Source of the DNA: Flavobacteriales bacterium
GTDB lineage: Bacteria > Bacteroidota > Bacteroidia > Flavobacteriales_F > PHOS-HE28
Length of the DNA stretch: 64,000 nt
Direction: 5' to 3'
Assembly: GCA_016704485.1 (NCBI GenBank)
Contig: JADJAA010000001.1
Location: forward strand, 310,001 to 374,000
Within the stretch, counting starts at the first letter, position 1. Each line of letters begins with the position of its first letter. Under the pieces are notes generated by a model, which did no database searches, was not told the origin of the DNA, and saw nothing but the letters and a program-made list of their open reading frames with translations. Below, one piece after another: positions 53,086-64,000 of this stretch. A program made the position numbers and the translations under genes.

Positions 53086-53727
53086 ATAGTGTTCTGATCC
53101 ACATCCTTCCGTTCCCGGAATCGATCTCTAATTCTCTGCTAAGCGTTTAAGTTCCCTGGCGAATGGGTTTCGATCCTCGCTATCCACGCATTGAGCATAG
53201 CGTTGAAAAGGAGCGAAGGATGAGTGGTCCCGGCTCACTTCTACTAGCGTATTGCAAGTGCATTGTTCCGTATCCAAGAGACGCAGAAGCAACCATCAGC
53301 ATGTTTGTTCCTCATATCATACCTGAAATTGTGAATATTGGTGGTATCACTTTATTTATCCACAATACTTGATCCGCGTAGTAAAAACAACCTACATTAG
53401 CTTGCTATAACTGCCTTTTCAGTCTAGGAACGGGGTCGAAATAGCATGACGAATGCTGTTCTATATTGATGCAATACCCCTCTCCCTTGGACTACTTTTT
53501 CGATTCTTACTTCACTTTTCCGCATCGCATCCCAATAGGGGTTGGTGTGTGTGTTCTACTAAGTCCTCATTTCCGGGCTAATTCTCTTTTCGTCACTTTC
53601 ATTTAAGATCCAGACCCAAACGAATGATGCAGAATAGGAACTCGAATAACCCATTGCGATGTTGGCCATCGATGGAAAGATCACGAACCAAAAACCTTGC
53701 CTTTTACCCAACCCAAAACACACGATC
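53086..53727 (+). other. Duplicated intergenic region with a vestigial gene start
   Basis: No complete gene. The part 53100-53375 resembles 63700-63990 after the third giant gene, including gaatattggtgg and cacaatacttga near its end. The part 53430-53670 resembles the leader of giant gene 1. At 53623 atgatgcagaat plus the following bases read MMQNRNSNNPLRC, a decayed form of the gene-1 start MKNTNSSNPLWRR, which meets a stop before the true start at 53728. Confidence 0.65.
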
Positions 53728-56700
53728 ATGAATTCTAAATACTCTTGGTACAGCCCGCTCCACATGGTGCGCAAGCTGTCAGGCATCCTCGCGCTCTGCG
53801 CGATAGGTGTATTGTGGACAACCACAGCACAAGCACAGATCGCTTTGATAACGGCCAGCGATGGCGGATTCGAGAGCGGAACATCAACACTGGCAGCGAA
53901 CGGCTGGACAGGGGTGAATGCCACTTCGGTTACATGGTTCACGGGAACCGCAGCAGGGGCTGCTACAGGCACCAAAGCTGCATTCGTAGGATCGAGTTCG
54001 ACGACTTATATTGGGTCCACCACTGCAGTGATCAAGCACTTCTACCGGGATATCGCTATTCCGTCAGGAGCGACGCAGGTGTATCTCAACTACAAGTTGA
54101 AGATGCCTATCATTGATAATAATTATGACTACTTCTATATCTACACGAACACCACGGCGCAGACTCCTGTTTCGGGCACCCTACCCGCAGGAACCGTGCG
54201 TGCGACATACACCACCCCGTTGCTCACCGGTTTCACTGCGCGACCACAGATCGATCTGACCGCCTTGGCGGGCACCACGGTCCGCTTGGTCTTCACATAC
54301 AAAACCGACGGGTCTTCCCCGTACGCGAATCCAGCAGTGGATGACATTACGCTCACGTATGTCGCGGCGCCAGCGGGCTGCACCGGCACCTCGCAGTATC
54401 CGTTCTCGGCCATTTCCGCTCCCGCACCGGGGGCAGGGGCGTACACGATCTCGTCGGCCCAACAATTGGATGGTGAATACAACCAAATGACCGGTGCTGT
54501 TGCCGGCCATACGTTCATGTCCGAGGCGACCGCGGCAGGCACCTATATCACCGTGCGCGCAAGTACATTCAACGGCGCATTGGTGAGTTCTGGTACGACA
54601 CCGCTGAATTGGACCGCCACGGCAGGTGGCACCTACTACATCACCTACCACACCAACTCGTCGTGCGGCACTTCTTCGGCCTACACCATCACTAAGATCA
54701 CGAACACCACGGTCGCAAGCGGCTGCACCAACACGTCTGCTTTCGGTTCCTTTGCGGCACCAGCGCCGGGTGCAGGGCCGTACCAGATCGCCACCAATCA
54801 ATACCAGTCTGAGTACAACACGATGACCGGTGCCGTAGCCGGCCACACGTTCACCTCCACGGGGAGCATTGCAGGGACCTACATCACCGTACATGCAGGA
54901 ACGTACAACGGAACAATAGTCGCTGCGGGCACCACGCCGTTGAATTGGACGGCAGCGGCGGGCGGCAGCTACTATATCCACTACAACACGAACTCGTCGT
55001 GCGGCACTGCATCGACCGGCATGACCTCCACGATCACGAACACCACGGTCGGAAGCGGCTGCACCAACACCACGGCGTACGGTTCCTTTACCGCACCCGC
55101 ACCGGGAGCTGGGGCGTACACCATCTCATCGGCCCAATACCAATCGGAATACAACACGATGACCGGTGCCGTAGCCGGCCACACGTTCACCTCCACAGGG
55201 AGCATTGCAGGGACCTACATCACCGTACATGCAGGAACGTACAACGGAACAATAGTCGCTGCGGGCACCACACCGTTGAATTGGACGGCAGCGGCGGGCG
55301 GCAGCTACTATATCCACTACAACACGAACTCGTCGTGCGGCACTGCATCGACCGGCATGACCTCCACCATTACGAACACGACGGCCGCGGCAAACAATGA
55401 TCTGGTGTGCGACGCCACAGCAGTCACCTGCGGCAGTACCACGGCCGGCACTACAGTGGGCTTTACCACGACAGGCACCTACGAAGGCACCACCACCTGC
55501 GGGGTGGCGCAATCCTACCCCGGGGCGTGGTACTCCATTGTGGGCAACGGCCAGGACATGGTCGCCAGCCTCTGTGCAACCTCGTGGGACAGTAGGATCT
55601 CCATCTATTCCGGCACCTGTACCTCCCTCGTCTGCGTCGGCGGTACAGACGATAACGGACCGGCCTGTTCAGGAACCTCGGCCAGTTATGGCTGGACTTC
55701 CACCAATGGGGTGACCTATTACATCAAGGTATATGGGTATAGCAGCAACAGTACCTTCTCCCTGAACGTTACCTGCTCATCCCCTGCACCCGCCAACGAT
55801 GCTTGCGCGAACGCGATCAACGTGAATGCCTATCCGTACACGAGCGCGGTCATCAGCAACGCCAATGCAACGGACGATGTCCCCACCTCTACTTGCTCCG
55901 GCCCCAACAAGAACGTATGGTGGAAGGTGAGCGGCGTGTGCGGCACGATGTCCGCAAAGACCTGCACCGGCCTCACGAATTTCGATACGGAGATGGCCGT
56001 ATTCAGTGGTAGCTGTGGCGCTTTCACCGAGGTAACCTGCAATGATGACGGGGGGCCGGCTTGTTCTAGTCCCCAATCCAGTGTTTCCTGGACGGCCACG
56101 CAAGGCACCTTCTATTACATCTCCGTGGGTTCCTATTATGGATCAGGGCCGACGGGGAACCTACAATTGAACGTGACCGTGGAGGATGGCGATGGTGATG
56201 GCGTAGGCGATGCCTGCGACAACTGCGTGAGCACCTCGAATGCCTCCCAAGCCAATGCTGACGGTGATTCCGCTGGCGATGCCTGCGAACTGTGCGACAA
56301 CGACCCCAACAAGCTCGCTCCGGGGGTCTGTGGTTGCGGCGTGGCCGATGTGCCTACTACGTACTATGCGGATGACGATAGCGATGGATTCGGCGACGCT
56401 GGTTCACCACTGGCCGGTTACACATGCATAGTTCCTTCAGGATACGTAGCCGATAACAGTGACTGCGATGATACCCAATTGCTGTATACGGATAATGATG
56501 GTGATGGCTTCGGAACAGGTTCGCCTGTAGCCTGTGGTGTTGCCGACAATACGGATTGTGATGATGCAGCCCTTTTGCATGCGGATGTTGATGGTGATGG
56601 ATTCGGAGCAGCTGCCAATGCAGCATGCGGGATCGCGGATAACAGTGATTGTGATGATACCCAGTTGCTGTATGCCGATAATGATGGAGATGGCTTCGGA

Positions 56701-58480
56701 GCGGGTACTCCGGTGGCTTGCGGTGTAGCTGATAACACCGATTGCGACGACACCCAGAACCTCTATGCCGACGGTGATGGGGATGGATTCGGAGCAGGTG
56801 CTCCGGTTGCTTGCGGTGTGGCGGACAACAGTGATTGCAACGATGCGCAACTTCAATATGCTGATAACGATGGTGACGGTTTCGGAGCAGGTACACCGGT
56901 TGCCTGCGGAGTAGCGGACAATAGCGACTGCGACGACACCCAGAACCTGTATGCCGATACCGACGGTGATGGCTACGGAGCAGGTGCTCCGGTAGCATGT
57001 GGCGTGGACAATGATGACGATAGTTGCCCTGGTGATTTCGGGATCATTGGAAGTGCTTGTGACGCTGGTCCTGGATATGTGCTCGGTGCATTGGACTCAA
57101 ATTGCGATTGTGTCGGTGTACTATGCAGTGAGGACCTCACGCTGGACATTACCATGCCTGCTTTCGGTACATTACCGACCTGGAACTGCTTGAAGATGCA
57201 ACCGACATTCTAGTACAAAGCGGGGGCGGAGGTTTCGCTAACCCTGGGGTGAATCAACAATTCACCTGCTTGCCGGATGGTAAATTCAGGTTGGTCATGG
57301 GTGGTGTTCCAGCTGGAGGTTCCTACATGCTACGCACCAGTGGAAACCCTGGAACGCGGATCATTGATAACATTACTACGGTCGCTGGAACAACCTCAGT
57401 GACACCGTATAACACTACGCCTGCTGCACTTAGTTCCAATGGAGCCGTGCAGGTACCGGTTGGTCCTAACGACCTGCTTTTCACAAGTTGTGATAAGCCA
57501 TTCTGGGTATCCGGTGAATATGTTGTGTGCAACGAAGATCCAGACGTAGCGGCTGAATGGGTGCCGAACGGCCCCAGTAACGTGCAACCAACGACCACAG
57601 GCTATGACTTCTGGTTCTACAACCCGAACGGTGGATACAGTTACATCCGCCAGCGCAGGCACAATGTGTCGGACAACTTCGCGAACATAGGCTCTGCACG
57701 TACGTGCCACATGAAAGTGAACAACTGGGCCACAGCTAACCATATCCCGGACGGCGTGAAGCTCAACGTTCGTGTGCGTGCTGTAGTGAACAATGTTCCT
57801 GCGAACTGGGGTCCTGCTTGTCGCTTTGTAAGGGATGAGGCCTTGGCCGCGTGCCGCCTACGAAATTGTTCGATGTGCCGGGGTTCCCACAGTTCTATAG
57901 CTGTGGTGTAACACGCCAGTTCGTGAACAATACAGCGAACCGCATCTATGCACGACCCGTTTCCGGTGCGAATAAGTACAAGTTCACCTTCTCCAGTGGT
58001 GAGGGCACGTTCTCTCGCGTGACCAACTACTACTACGTGAATTTAGGTTGGTCCGGTCTACCAACACTGACCGTGAGCGCGACATACGAGGTTACCGTGC
58101 AAGCATCAATGAACAATGGCGCAAGCTATTGTGTTGTTGGGGATGTCTGTCTGGTAACAATTGTTCCTACTGCGATCGGCGGAAGCCAGAATGCAGCGTT
58201 GGACAACAATGGTACTGCGGCATTGAACCTATGGCCGAACCCGAATAACGGGGATGTGTTGAATATGAGCCTGCACATTACGGATCCGTTCATTAGCACG
58301 GTGAGCATGGACATCTTCGACCTAAGTGGTAAGCGCATGATCGCACGTACTGTTGCTATCCAGGATGGCCTTATCAACACCACCATTGACCTCAACGGCG
58401 ACCTTGCTGATGGTATGTACGTGGTAAAAGTTACTGCTGGTGATGAAGTCTTCACACAACGTGTGGTGATCCAGAAGTAA
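53728..58480 (+). CDS. Giant T9SS surface protein 2 (tandem repeats, calcium-binding repeats); two apparent frameshifts
   Basis: About 1584 aa if two missing bases are restored. Signal peptide (LALCAIGVLWTTTAQAQ), a lectin-like domain, three ~112-115-aa repeats (from 54376, 54721, 55057), two PPC-like domains (GAWYSIVGNGQDMVASLC; NVWWKVSGVCG), a thrombospondin type 3-like stretch, then seven MopE-like calcium repeats (YADNDGDGFGAG with DNSDCDD) at about 56360-57000. The ~330-residue module and the sorting domain shared with genes 1 and 3 follow. The frame breaks at about 57187 (PTWN / LEDATDILVQS) and about 57853 (AAC / PPTKLFDV), each explained by one missing base. The encoded protein on both sides stays well conserved, so recent mutation or consensus error is likely. 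Confidence 0.8.
54376..55390 (+). repeat. Three in-frame tandem repeats of 112-115 codons
   Basis: Units start at 54376, 54721 and 55057 (each at a Gly-Cys-Thr codon triplet). Units 2 and 3 are nearly identical over about 200 bases (54817-55020 versus 55153-55356), differing at only a few positions, whereas unit 1 is more diverged. This suggests recent duplication or gene conversion. Confidence 0.85.
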
Positions 58481-58519
58481 GCTGAATAAAGTACGATCCC
58501 AGGATCGTTAACGAACATG

Positions 58520-58554
58520 ACCCCCGTACCGAAAGGTGCGGGGGTTCTTGTTTG
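58520..58554 (+). terminator. Intrinsic terminator after giant protein 2
   Basis: acccccgtacc, gaaa loop, ggtgcgggggt and tcttgttt. Identical in stem to the one after gene 1, and the 30 bases before it are also nearly identical. Confidence 0.85.
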
Positions 58555-58998
58555 GTGCCGTTGGCCTGCATTGCTTCAATCGCATTACATCTATCCATGA
58601 TCTGAATATTTCTTACATCTCTATCTATCCGCTCTTCCTTTCTTGACATTATTTCATTCTGATCGGTGATCTGGCTTCAAAGTATCCGGATCGAACACGC
58701 CTGAATTTATTCATGCTCGGACTTTATGATCAATATTTCAATGTATTCGTGTAGCATGGATAGATCAAGTTGCCCATTGATGTAACATTCCGTCAGACCA
58801 GTGAGTATAAAATCATCAATGATCAGTTATGTGATGCAAAAAATCGGATTCCATTTGACAAACCTTCAGAACCACAGAAATTAATTCCTCGATGATCTAC
58901 TACTGAACGCCGTTATAAAAACGACGTCTGTCGTAAAATAAATTGAACGAAAAACCACAATCAAGCAAAATTTAGACTCCTAAACCAACACATCATCC
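58555..58998 (+). other. A+T-rich intergenic region before giant protein 3
   Basis: No gene recognised in 444 bases. It is clearly richer in A+T than its surroundings and does not match the leaders of genes 1 and 2. A promoter for the third giant gene is presumably here but no convincing box was found. Confidence 0.5.
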
Positions 58999-61900
58999 AT
59001 GAAGTTCAGCTCTCCCACATTAACAGGGCTTGTTAACCCCTTACGAGCGGTCATCGCATTGCTCGTTCTCACAACATCTTCGCTCCTCTGGGGCCAAGTC
59101 GCCACACAGTATTCGTGGTCACAATCCACAGGCACTTACTCGGCTATGGGCGCGGCCGGTGTCAACGCATTGTTCAGTGACGCGTGGGACGATAGCGATG
59201 TCACCTACACATTACCGTTCACATTCAACTACGACGAGACCGCGTACACAAAGATCCGGATCTCCAGTAACGGGTTCTTCGTGTTCGGCACATCGATCAG
59301 CGATAACAACAGTGGCGGGGCATATGTCAGTAACTCCGACAACTCGGGTGAATTCCTTGGTGGAAACGTGACACAATTCGGTGTTGCAGGATTCAACGCC
59401 GATCTGATCGAACGTACCTACAGCACATTTTCAGGGACCCGCACAAACGGCACCCCGACCATTACCGGAGCAACCACGACGAACATTCGCGTAGGAATGC
59501 GCTTGAGTGGTTCCGGTATCCCGAACAATGCGGTGATCACGAACATCTCAGGTACCACAGTAACACTTAGTGCAAATGCCACAGCAAGTGGATCAACGAC
59601 ACTGACCCCTCGGGGAAACGCGATCGTGACAACCACGGGCACAAGCCCGAACCGTACCGTTGTGGTGCAGTATACCAGGGTGGCACGTGAGAATTTCACA
59701 GGCTCGGATGACATTAGCTTCCAGATCTTGCTTAATGAAGGTGGTGGAAACGCGGCGAACCAAACGGTACAAGTGGTCTTTGGTACTGTAACGACTTCGA
59801 GCAGTAGCACAAGCGAAAACCCTCAAGTTGGGATCCGTACCACGATATCGGACTACAATAGTAGAACCTCAACAACCAGTGCGAACTGGCAAGGAACCAC
59901 CGCATCAACATCCAATTCGAACACGATCCGTTTCAGCAGTTCACGAGCTCCCACAACAGGTTTGACCTATACATGGACCCCTGATTACTGCACAGGCACA
60001 CCTACCGCGGGCAGCATTGGAGGAACTTCTCCACTCTGCACAGGCACCGGTACCACGTTGACCTTGACAGGTAATTCTACTGGTGGTTATGGATTGAGCA
60101 CTGCATGGTCCTATGGCACAGTGAATGGTGGGCCATACCCAACATCGGCCGGCTCTGGAAATAGCCTCTCAACGGGAACCTTGACGGCCACACGCTACTA
60201 TGTCGCCACCACCACCTGTTCGAACGGAGGTGCTTCAGCAACTACATCTCAATTCGCCGTGGTGGTGAACTCGAATCCGACTACCTCGAATGCTGGCGCT
60301 GACCAGACCGTATGCATTCTATTCGGAGCCACATTGGCCGCAAATGCACCAAGCTCAGGCACGGGTACTTGGACGATCCAAACGGTAAATGGTGGTGCAA
60401 CGAACAACATCTCACAATTCAGTAGCACTAGTGCGAACAATGCCACCTTCACTCCGATCACTGCTGGTGTTTATACGTTGCGCTGGACGATCGCTAATTC
60501 GCCATGCACCAGTTCAACTAATGATATGGTACTGACGGTTAGGGCCAGCCCTACCACAGCAAATGCTGGACCGACCCAAAGCATCTGTACTAACCCTGGA
60601 TCCGCAACAATGGCCGGCAATACGATCACAAGCGGTGCGGGTTCTTGGAGTTTGGTAAGTGGTCCTAGTGGCGTTGCCATCACAACCGCTTCTTCACCGA
60701 CGACCTCCATTACCGGGATGACAACGGCGGGTACTTATACCTTACGTTGGACCGCTACGAATAGCCCTTGCTCGCCTTCGACGGATGATGTGTTGGTCGT
60801 CGTAACTTCCCCATCTGTTGTTATTACCGGAAGTTATGGCCCATTGTGTGCAAATGATGGTCCAATTGCTTTGAACGGCACACCTATCGGTGGTACATGG
60901 AGCGGAACCGGTGTTACCGGGAATAATTTCGACCCGAGTGCTGGCACCCAAACCATCACATACACACATACGAACGGCCCGTGTACAACCGCCGAGAATA
61001 CAACCATCATTGTCAACCCTGCACCAGGAGCCCCGACCATAAATATGGCTACCTATGCGATATGCCAGAATACTACAGTACCCGGAGGACAAGGACTAAG
61101 TGCATCGTGTGCACCAATAGCGGAGCAAAGTAGCAACGCATTTCCTGGATCCAATTTCATCAGCGAAGGGACTACGATCACAACGCGTGCTACTGTAACA
61201 ATACCAGCCTTACCTCCTGGAGCAGTTGTTACAGGAGCCCGACTAAAATTGTTCAACGTGGTAGCTGCTTCGAATTTCATCAGTGCGCAGAGACAAAATA
61301 TCAGAGTAGCACTTTCTGGCGCATACACGCTGGTTGAGACGCAACTTACAACCACAACCGGACCTGGAACAGTGAGTCCTGATCCCGTAATTACACTTGC
61401 AAGCTTCCCGATCGGTGGTGGTACGATCAACATTCGTACGCGGCAGACGACGGACAATTTCTTCACCAGTCCGGATGCCGTTATTGGCGGCGCGTTGATC
61501 GAAGTTGAGTATGCGTTGCCTACCGATGTGAGGTGGTATACTGCGTCAACGAACGGAACGTTGGTACATACTGGCGAACTGTTGGACCCTGTTGGTGTTG
61601 GTGCTGTGAATGCTTCAACACCCGGCACCACGTCTTTATATGCAACATGCGCATACAATGCCTGCGAGAACGTCAGGTTACAAACAACATTCGATGTAAT
61701 AGCAGCTCCGATCGCAGGCGGCAATAATACCGTAACGCTATGTAGCGTGGATGCTCCTGCGAATATTGGAGTCCTTTTGGGCGCACATGATGCAGGTTCT
61801 TGGAGTGGCCCCAGTGCCGTTATCGGTGACCTGTATGATCCTGTGACCATGGATCAAGGTGCTTATGTATACACTGTGACCGGCACTGCACCTTGTGCAA

Positions 61901-63614
61901 ATACAACAGCGACCATTATGGTAACCGAGACCCCGGCATCCACTTGGTATGCGGATTCCGATGGTGACAGCTTTGGCAACCCGGGTGATTCGCAGCTAGC
62001 ATGTGTACAACCCGTTGGTTATGTAGCAGACAACAGCGATTGCGACGACACCCAGAACCTGTATGCTGATGGCGACGGTGACGGATACGGTGCGGGCGTG
62101 CCTATAGCTTGTGGTGTTGCGAACAACGCTGATGATTGCCCTACGGTATTCGGCGCAGTCGGTGGTGCTTGCGATGCTGGACCAGCCTTCGTGCTTGGTG
62201 AGTTGAATGCTAGCTGCGCCTGTGTGGGTGTTGCTTGCACGACCAACTTGAATCTGGATGTGACCATGCCGGCCTTTGGTACACTACCTACTTGGCAATT
62301 ACGTGATGCTGGCACCAACCTGCTCGTACAGAGCGGTGGTGGCGGATTCGGTTTCGCTGGTATCAACCCAACGACCACATGCTTGCCTGATGGAACCTTC
62401 AAACTGATCGTGAATGGTATGCCTTCAGGTGGTGCTTATGTATTGCGCACCAGCGGTAACTACGAGCACACGCATCATTGATAGCAAACCGCGACCAACG
62501 GAAGTACACAGGTTATCGAGTTCAACACCACACCTATGATCCTGAGTTCAACAGGAGCTGTGCACATCCCAGTAGGACCAGCGGAGCTTCTTTTCACAAG
62601 CTGCGACAAACCATTTTGGAAAGCAGGTGAATACGTTGTTGTGAATGAAGATGCTGATGTTGCCGCGACCTGGGTGCCTAACGCTCCCAATAGCGCGCAA
62701 TCCGCAACTTCCGGTTACGACTTCTGGATCTACAACCCGAACGGTGGATACAGTTACATTCGTCAGCGTCGCAATAACGTATCGGACAACTTCGGTGCTG
62801 TTGGTTCTGCACGCACGTGCCACATGAAAGTGAACAACTGGGCTAGTGCGAGCCATATCCCGAACAATGTGAAAATGAACATTCGTGTTCGTGCTGTAGT
62901 GAACAATGTACCGAAGAACTGGGGACCAGCATGCCGTTTCGTACGTGACGAGGCCTTGGCCATCTGCCCTCCAACAAAACTCTTCGATGTACCAGGATTC
63001 CCTCAGTTCTATAGCTGTGGTGTAACCCGTGCTTTCACTTCGAACGCAACGGACAGGCTCTATTCACGTCCAGTAACTGGTGCTAACAAATACAAATTCA
63101 CCATCACCAGTGCCGAGTTGGCAACGCCTATCGTAAAGATCGTAAGCACCTACTACCTGAACTTGGGATGGACATCTGGGCCGCTCATGAATGATGGTGA
63201 GACCTATGATGTAACCGTACAAGCCTCCTTCAATAATGGTGCTTCATATTGTATTGTAGGTGAAATTTGCTTGGTGACCATCAACAACAATGCGATCGCT
63301 GGCCAACAGAACATTGCGTTGAATGAAAAAGGTTCCGCATTGAACCTATGGCCGAACCCGAACAACGGTGATCGTTGAACATGAGCCTGCATTGCAGACC
63401 AGATTCGTTCATTAGCACGGTGAGCATGGACATCTTCGACCTTAGCGGTAAGCGCATGATCGCGCGCACTGTTGGCATCCAGGATGGCCTTATCAACACC
63501 ACCATTGATCTCTCCCGCAGTTCTGCGGGAGGCGACCTTGCTGATGGTATGTACGTGGTAAAAGTTACTGCTGGCGATGAAGTCTTCACACAACGTATGG
63601 TGATCCAGAAGTAA
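58999..63614 (+). CDS. Giant T9SS surface protein 3 (Ig-like repeats); several apparent indels
   Basis: About 1539 aa after repair. Signal peptide (VIALLVLTTSSLLWGQ), an N-terminal beta-rich domain (YTLPFTFNYDETAYTKIRIS), Ig/PKD-like repeats (NAGADQTVC, NAGPTQSICTNPGSATMAG, TYTLRWTATNSPC), two MopE-like calcium repeats near 61945-62095, then the shared ~330-residue module and type A sorting domain. A net 3-base loss around 62472-62492 (about 2 then 1) creates stops at 62479-62484 but returns to frame. One missing base near 63371 shifts the sorting domain to a third frame (63375-63614). A 20-base palindrome is inserted in frame at 63512-63531. Confidence 0.78.
63512..63531. repeat. Palindrome (CTCCCGCAGTTCTGCGGGAG) inserted in a sorting domain
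   Basis: Nine-base arms with a 2-base loop. In genes 1 and 2 the same place reads TIDLNGDLADG; here it reads TIDLSRSSAGGDLADG, five residues longer, with sequence on both sides unchanged. It resembles the hairpin at 4806-4824. Confidence 0.85.
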
Positions 63615-63653
63615 GGATAAACTTTCGATCTTCGGTTCGTAGCAAATTCAAAG

Positions 63654-63688
63654 ACCCCCGTGCCGAAAGGTGCGGGGGTTCTTGTTAT
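63654..63688 (+). terminator. Intrinsic terminator after giant protein 3
   Basis: acccccgtgcc, gaaa loop, ggtgcgggggt, tcttgtt. Same element as after genes 1 and 2, with one stem base changed. Confidence 0.85.
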
Positions 63689-64000
63689 GGGCCAGGTGCT
63701 GATCGGATCAACTCTGTTCCCGGAACCGATCTCTGATCCAGTAGTACATGCTCATGGTTCCCAACGTATGGATCCGACTCTCGCTATCCACGTATTGCGC
63801 ATCACACCGAAACGGACGGATCACCGAATGATGCTGGCTCGCTTAACATAGCGTATATCAAAGTTCATTGTTGCGTGGCCAAAAGACGCATTGGCAACCA
63901 ACAGCATGTCGGTTCGTCCAATCCTGTCGTACTGAATTTATGAATATTGGTGGCTTCAATTATTTTATTCACAATACTTGACTTGGGCGGCGAGACCATA
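63689..64000 (+). other. Intergenic region duplicated from the gene 1-2 interval
   Basis: No gene. Resembles 53100-53375: gttcccggaa, cgatctct, ctcgctatccacg, agacgca, cagcatgt, gaatattggtgg and cacaatacttga occur in the same order. By analogy a fourth giant gene may begin beyond the window edge. Confidence 0.6.

Noticed and set aside
53163..53372. A 69-codon frame between giant genes 1 and 2
   Set aside because: The homologous interval after gene 3 does not keep the frame, so it is not under coding selection.
56357..57000. Regular short repeats that could be mistaken for a CRISPR array
   Set aside because: The period matches in-frame calcium-binding protein repeats, repeats are degenerate at third codon positions, and no cas genes are present.
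57187..57860. Programmed ribosomal frameshifting in giant gene 2
   Set aside because: No slippery heptamer was seen at the breaks, and the breaks differ in position between paralogues.

Overview
The window looks like a chromosomal segment of a Gram-negative member of the Bacteroidota, most likely Flavobacteriales. The evidence is: several secreted proteins ending in type IX secretion (T9SS) type A sorting domains; a TonB-dependent receptor with an N-terminal carboxypeptidase-like domain; a geranylgeranylglyceryl phosphate synthase-family enzyme; short-leader promoters with a TAnnTTTG-type -7 box; and LPS genes (heptose epimerase, Kdo transferase). The order-level placement is inference from gene content. 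Coding density is high and base composition is fairly even, at roughly half G+C.

Layout. 1-9.6 kb: the start of adenosylhomocysteinase, a GGGP synthase-like enzyme, a Rieske lipoprotein, then a vitamin locus. That locus has a TPP riboswitch in front of a TonB receptor, a NadR-like kinase, and a translationally coupled ribF - LRR protein - pnuC operon, interrupted by a T9SS protein on the other strand. 9.7-12.4 kb: an orphan sorting domain, a secreted propeller protein and a small secreted protein that carry palindromic repeats inside their reading frames, and a RelE/ParE-like toxin-antitoxin pair. 12.6-18.5 kb: atpD-atpC with a nested palindromic repeat between them, an ABC exporter operon that includes a stand-alone lipoprotein resembling the permease's own extracytoplasmic domain, and a Ppx/GppA phosphatase. 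18.5-22.7 kb: two secreted proteins sharing a dockerin-like C-terminal module, plus an orphan half-module. 22.8-33.1 kb: housekeeping genes (sigma-54-type regulator without HTH, DUF5684 membrane protein, alaS with a frameshift, M23 peptidase, MerR regulator, hldD, queD, folE, BI-1 family, fabD). 33.2-34.9 kb: a T9SS-protein pseudogene with two stop codons and a HepT/MntA HEPN-nucleotidyltransferase pair.

35.1-44.5 kb is a nine-gene minus-strand surface-polysaccharide operon. It has the WbpA, WbpB, WbpE and WbpD steps toward UDP-2,3-diacetamido-2,3-dideoxyglucuronate, Ugd plus UDP-xylose synthase, dTDP-glucose dehydratase, a CpsB/YwqE-type PHP phosphatase, and an unexpected cytoplasmic Ca3427-like binding protein. 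44.6-48.6 kb holds an outer-membrane barrel-like protein, Kdo transferase, a secreted protein of unknown function and a MazG-like hydrolase.

48.9-64 kb is dominated by three tandem giant T9SS surface proteins (about 1311, 1584 and 1539 aa). Their N-terminal regions are unrelated, but they end in the same ~330-aa module plus sorting domain and the same terminator. Their intergenic flanks are also duplicated, and a fourth member may follow beyond the window. Copies 2 and 3 carry several small deletions and alaS carries an inserted base, so consensus errors in a repetitive long-read assembly must be separated from real decay.
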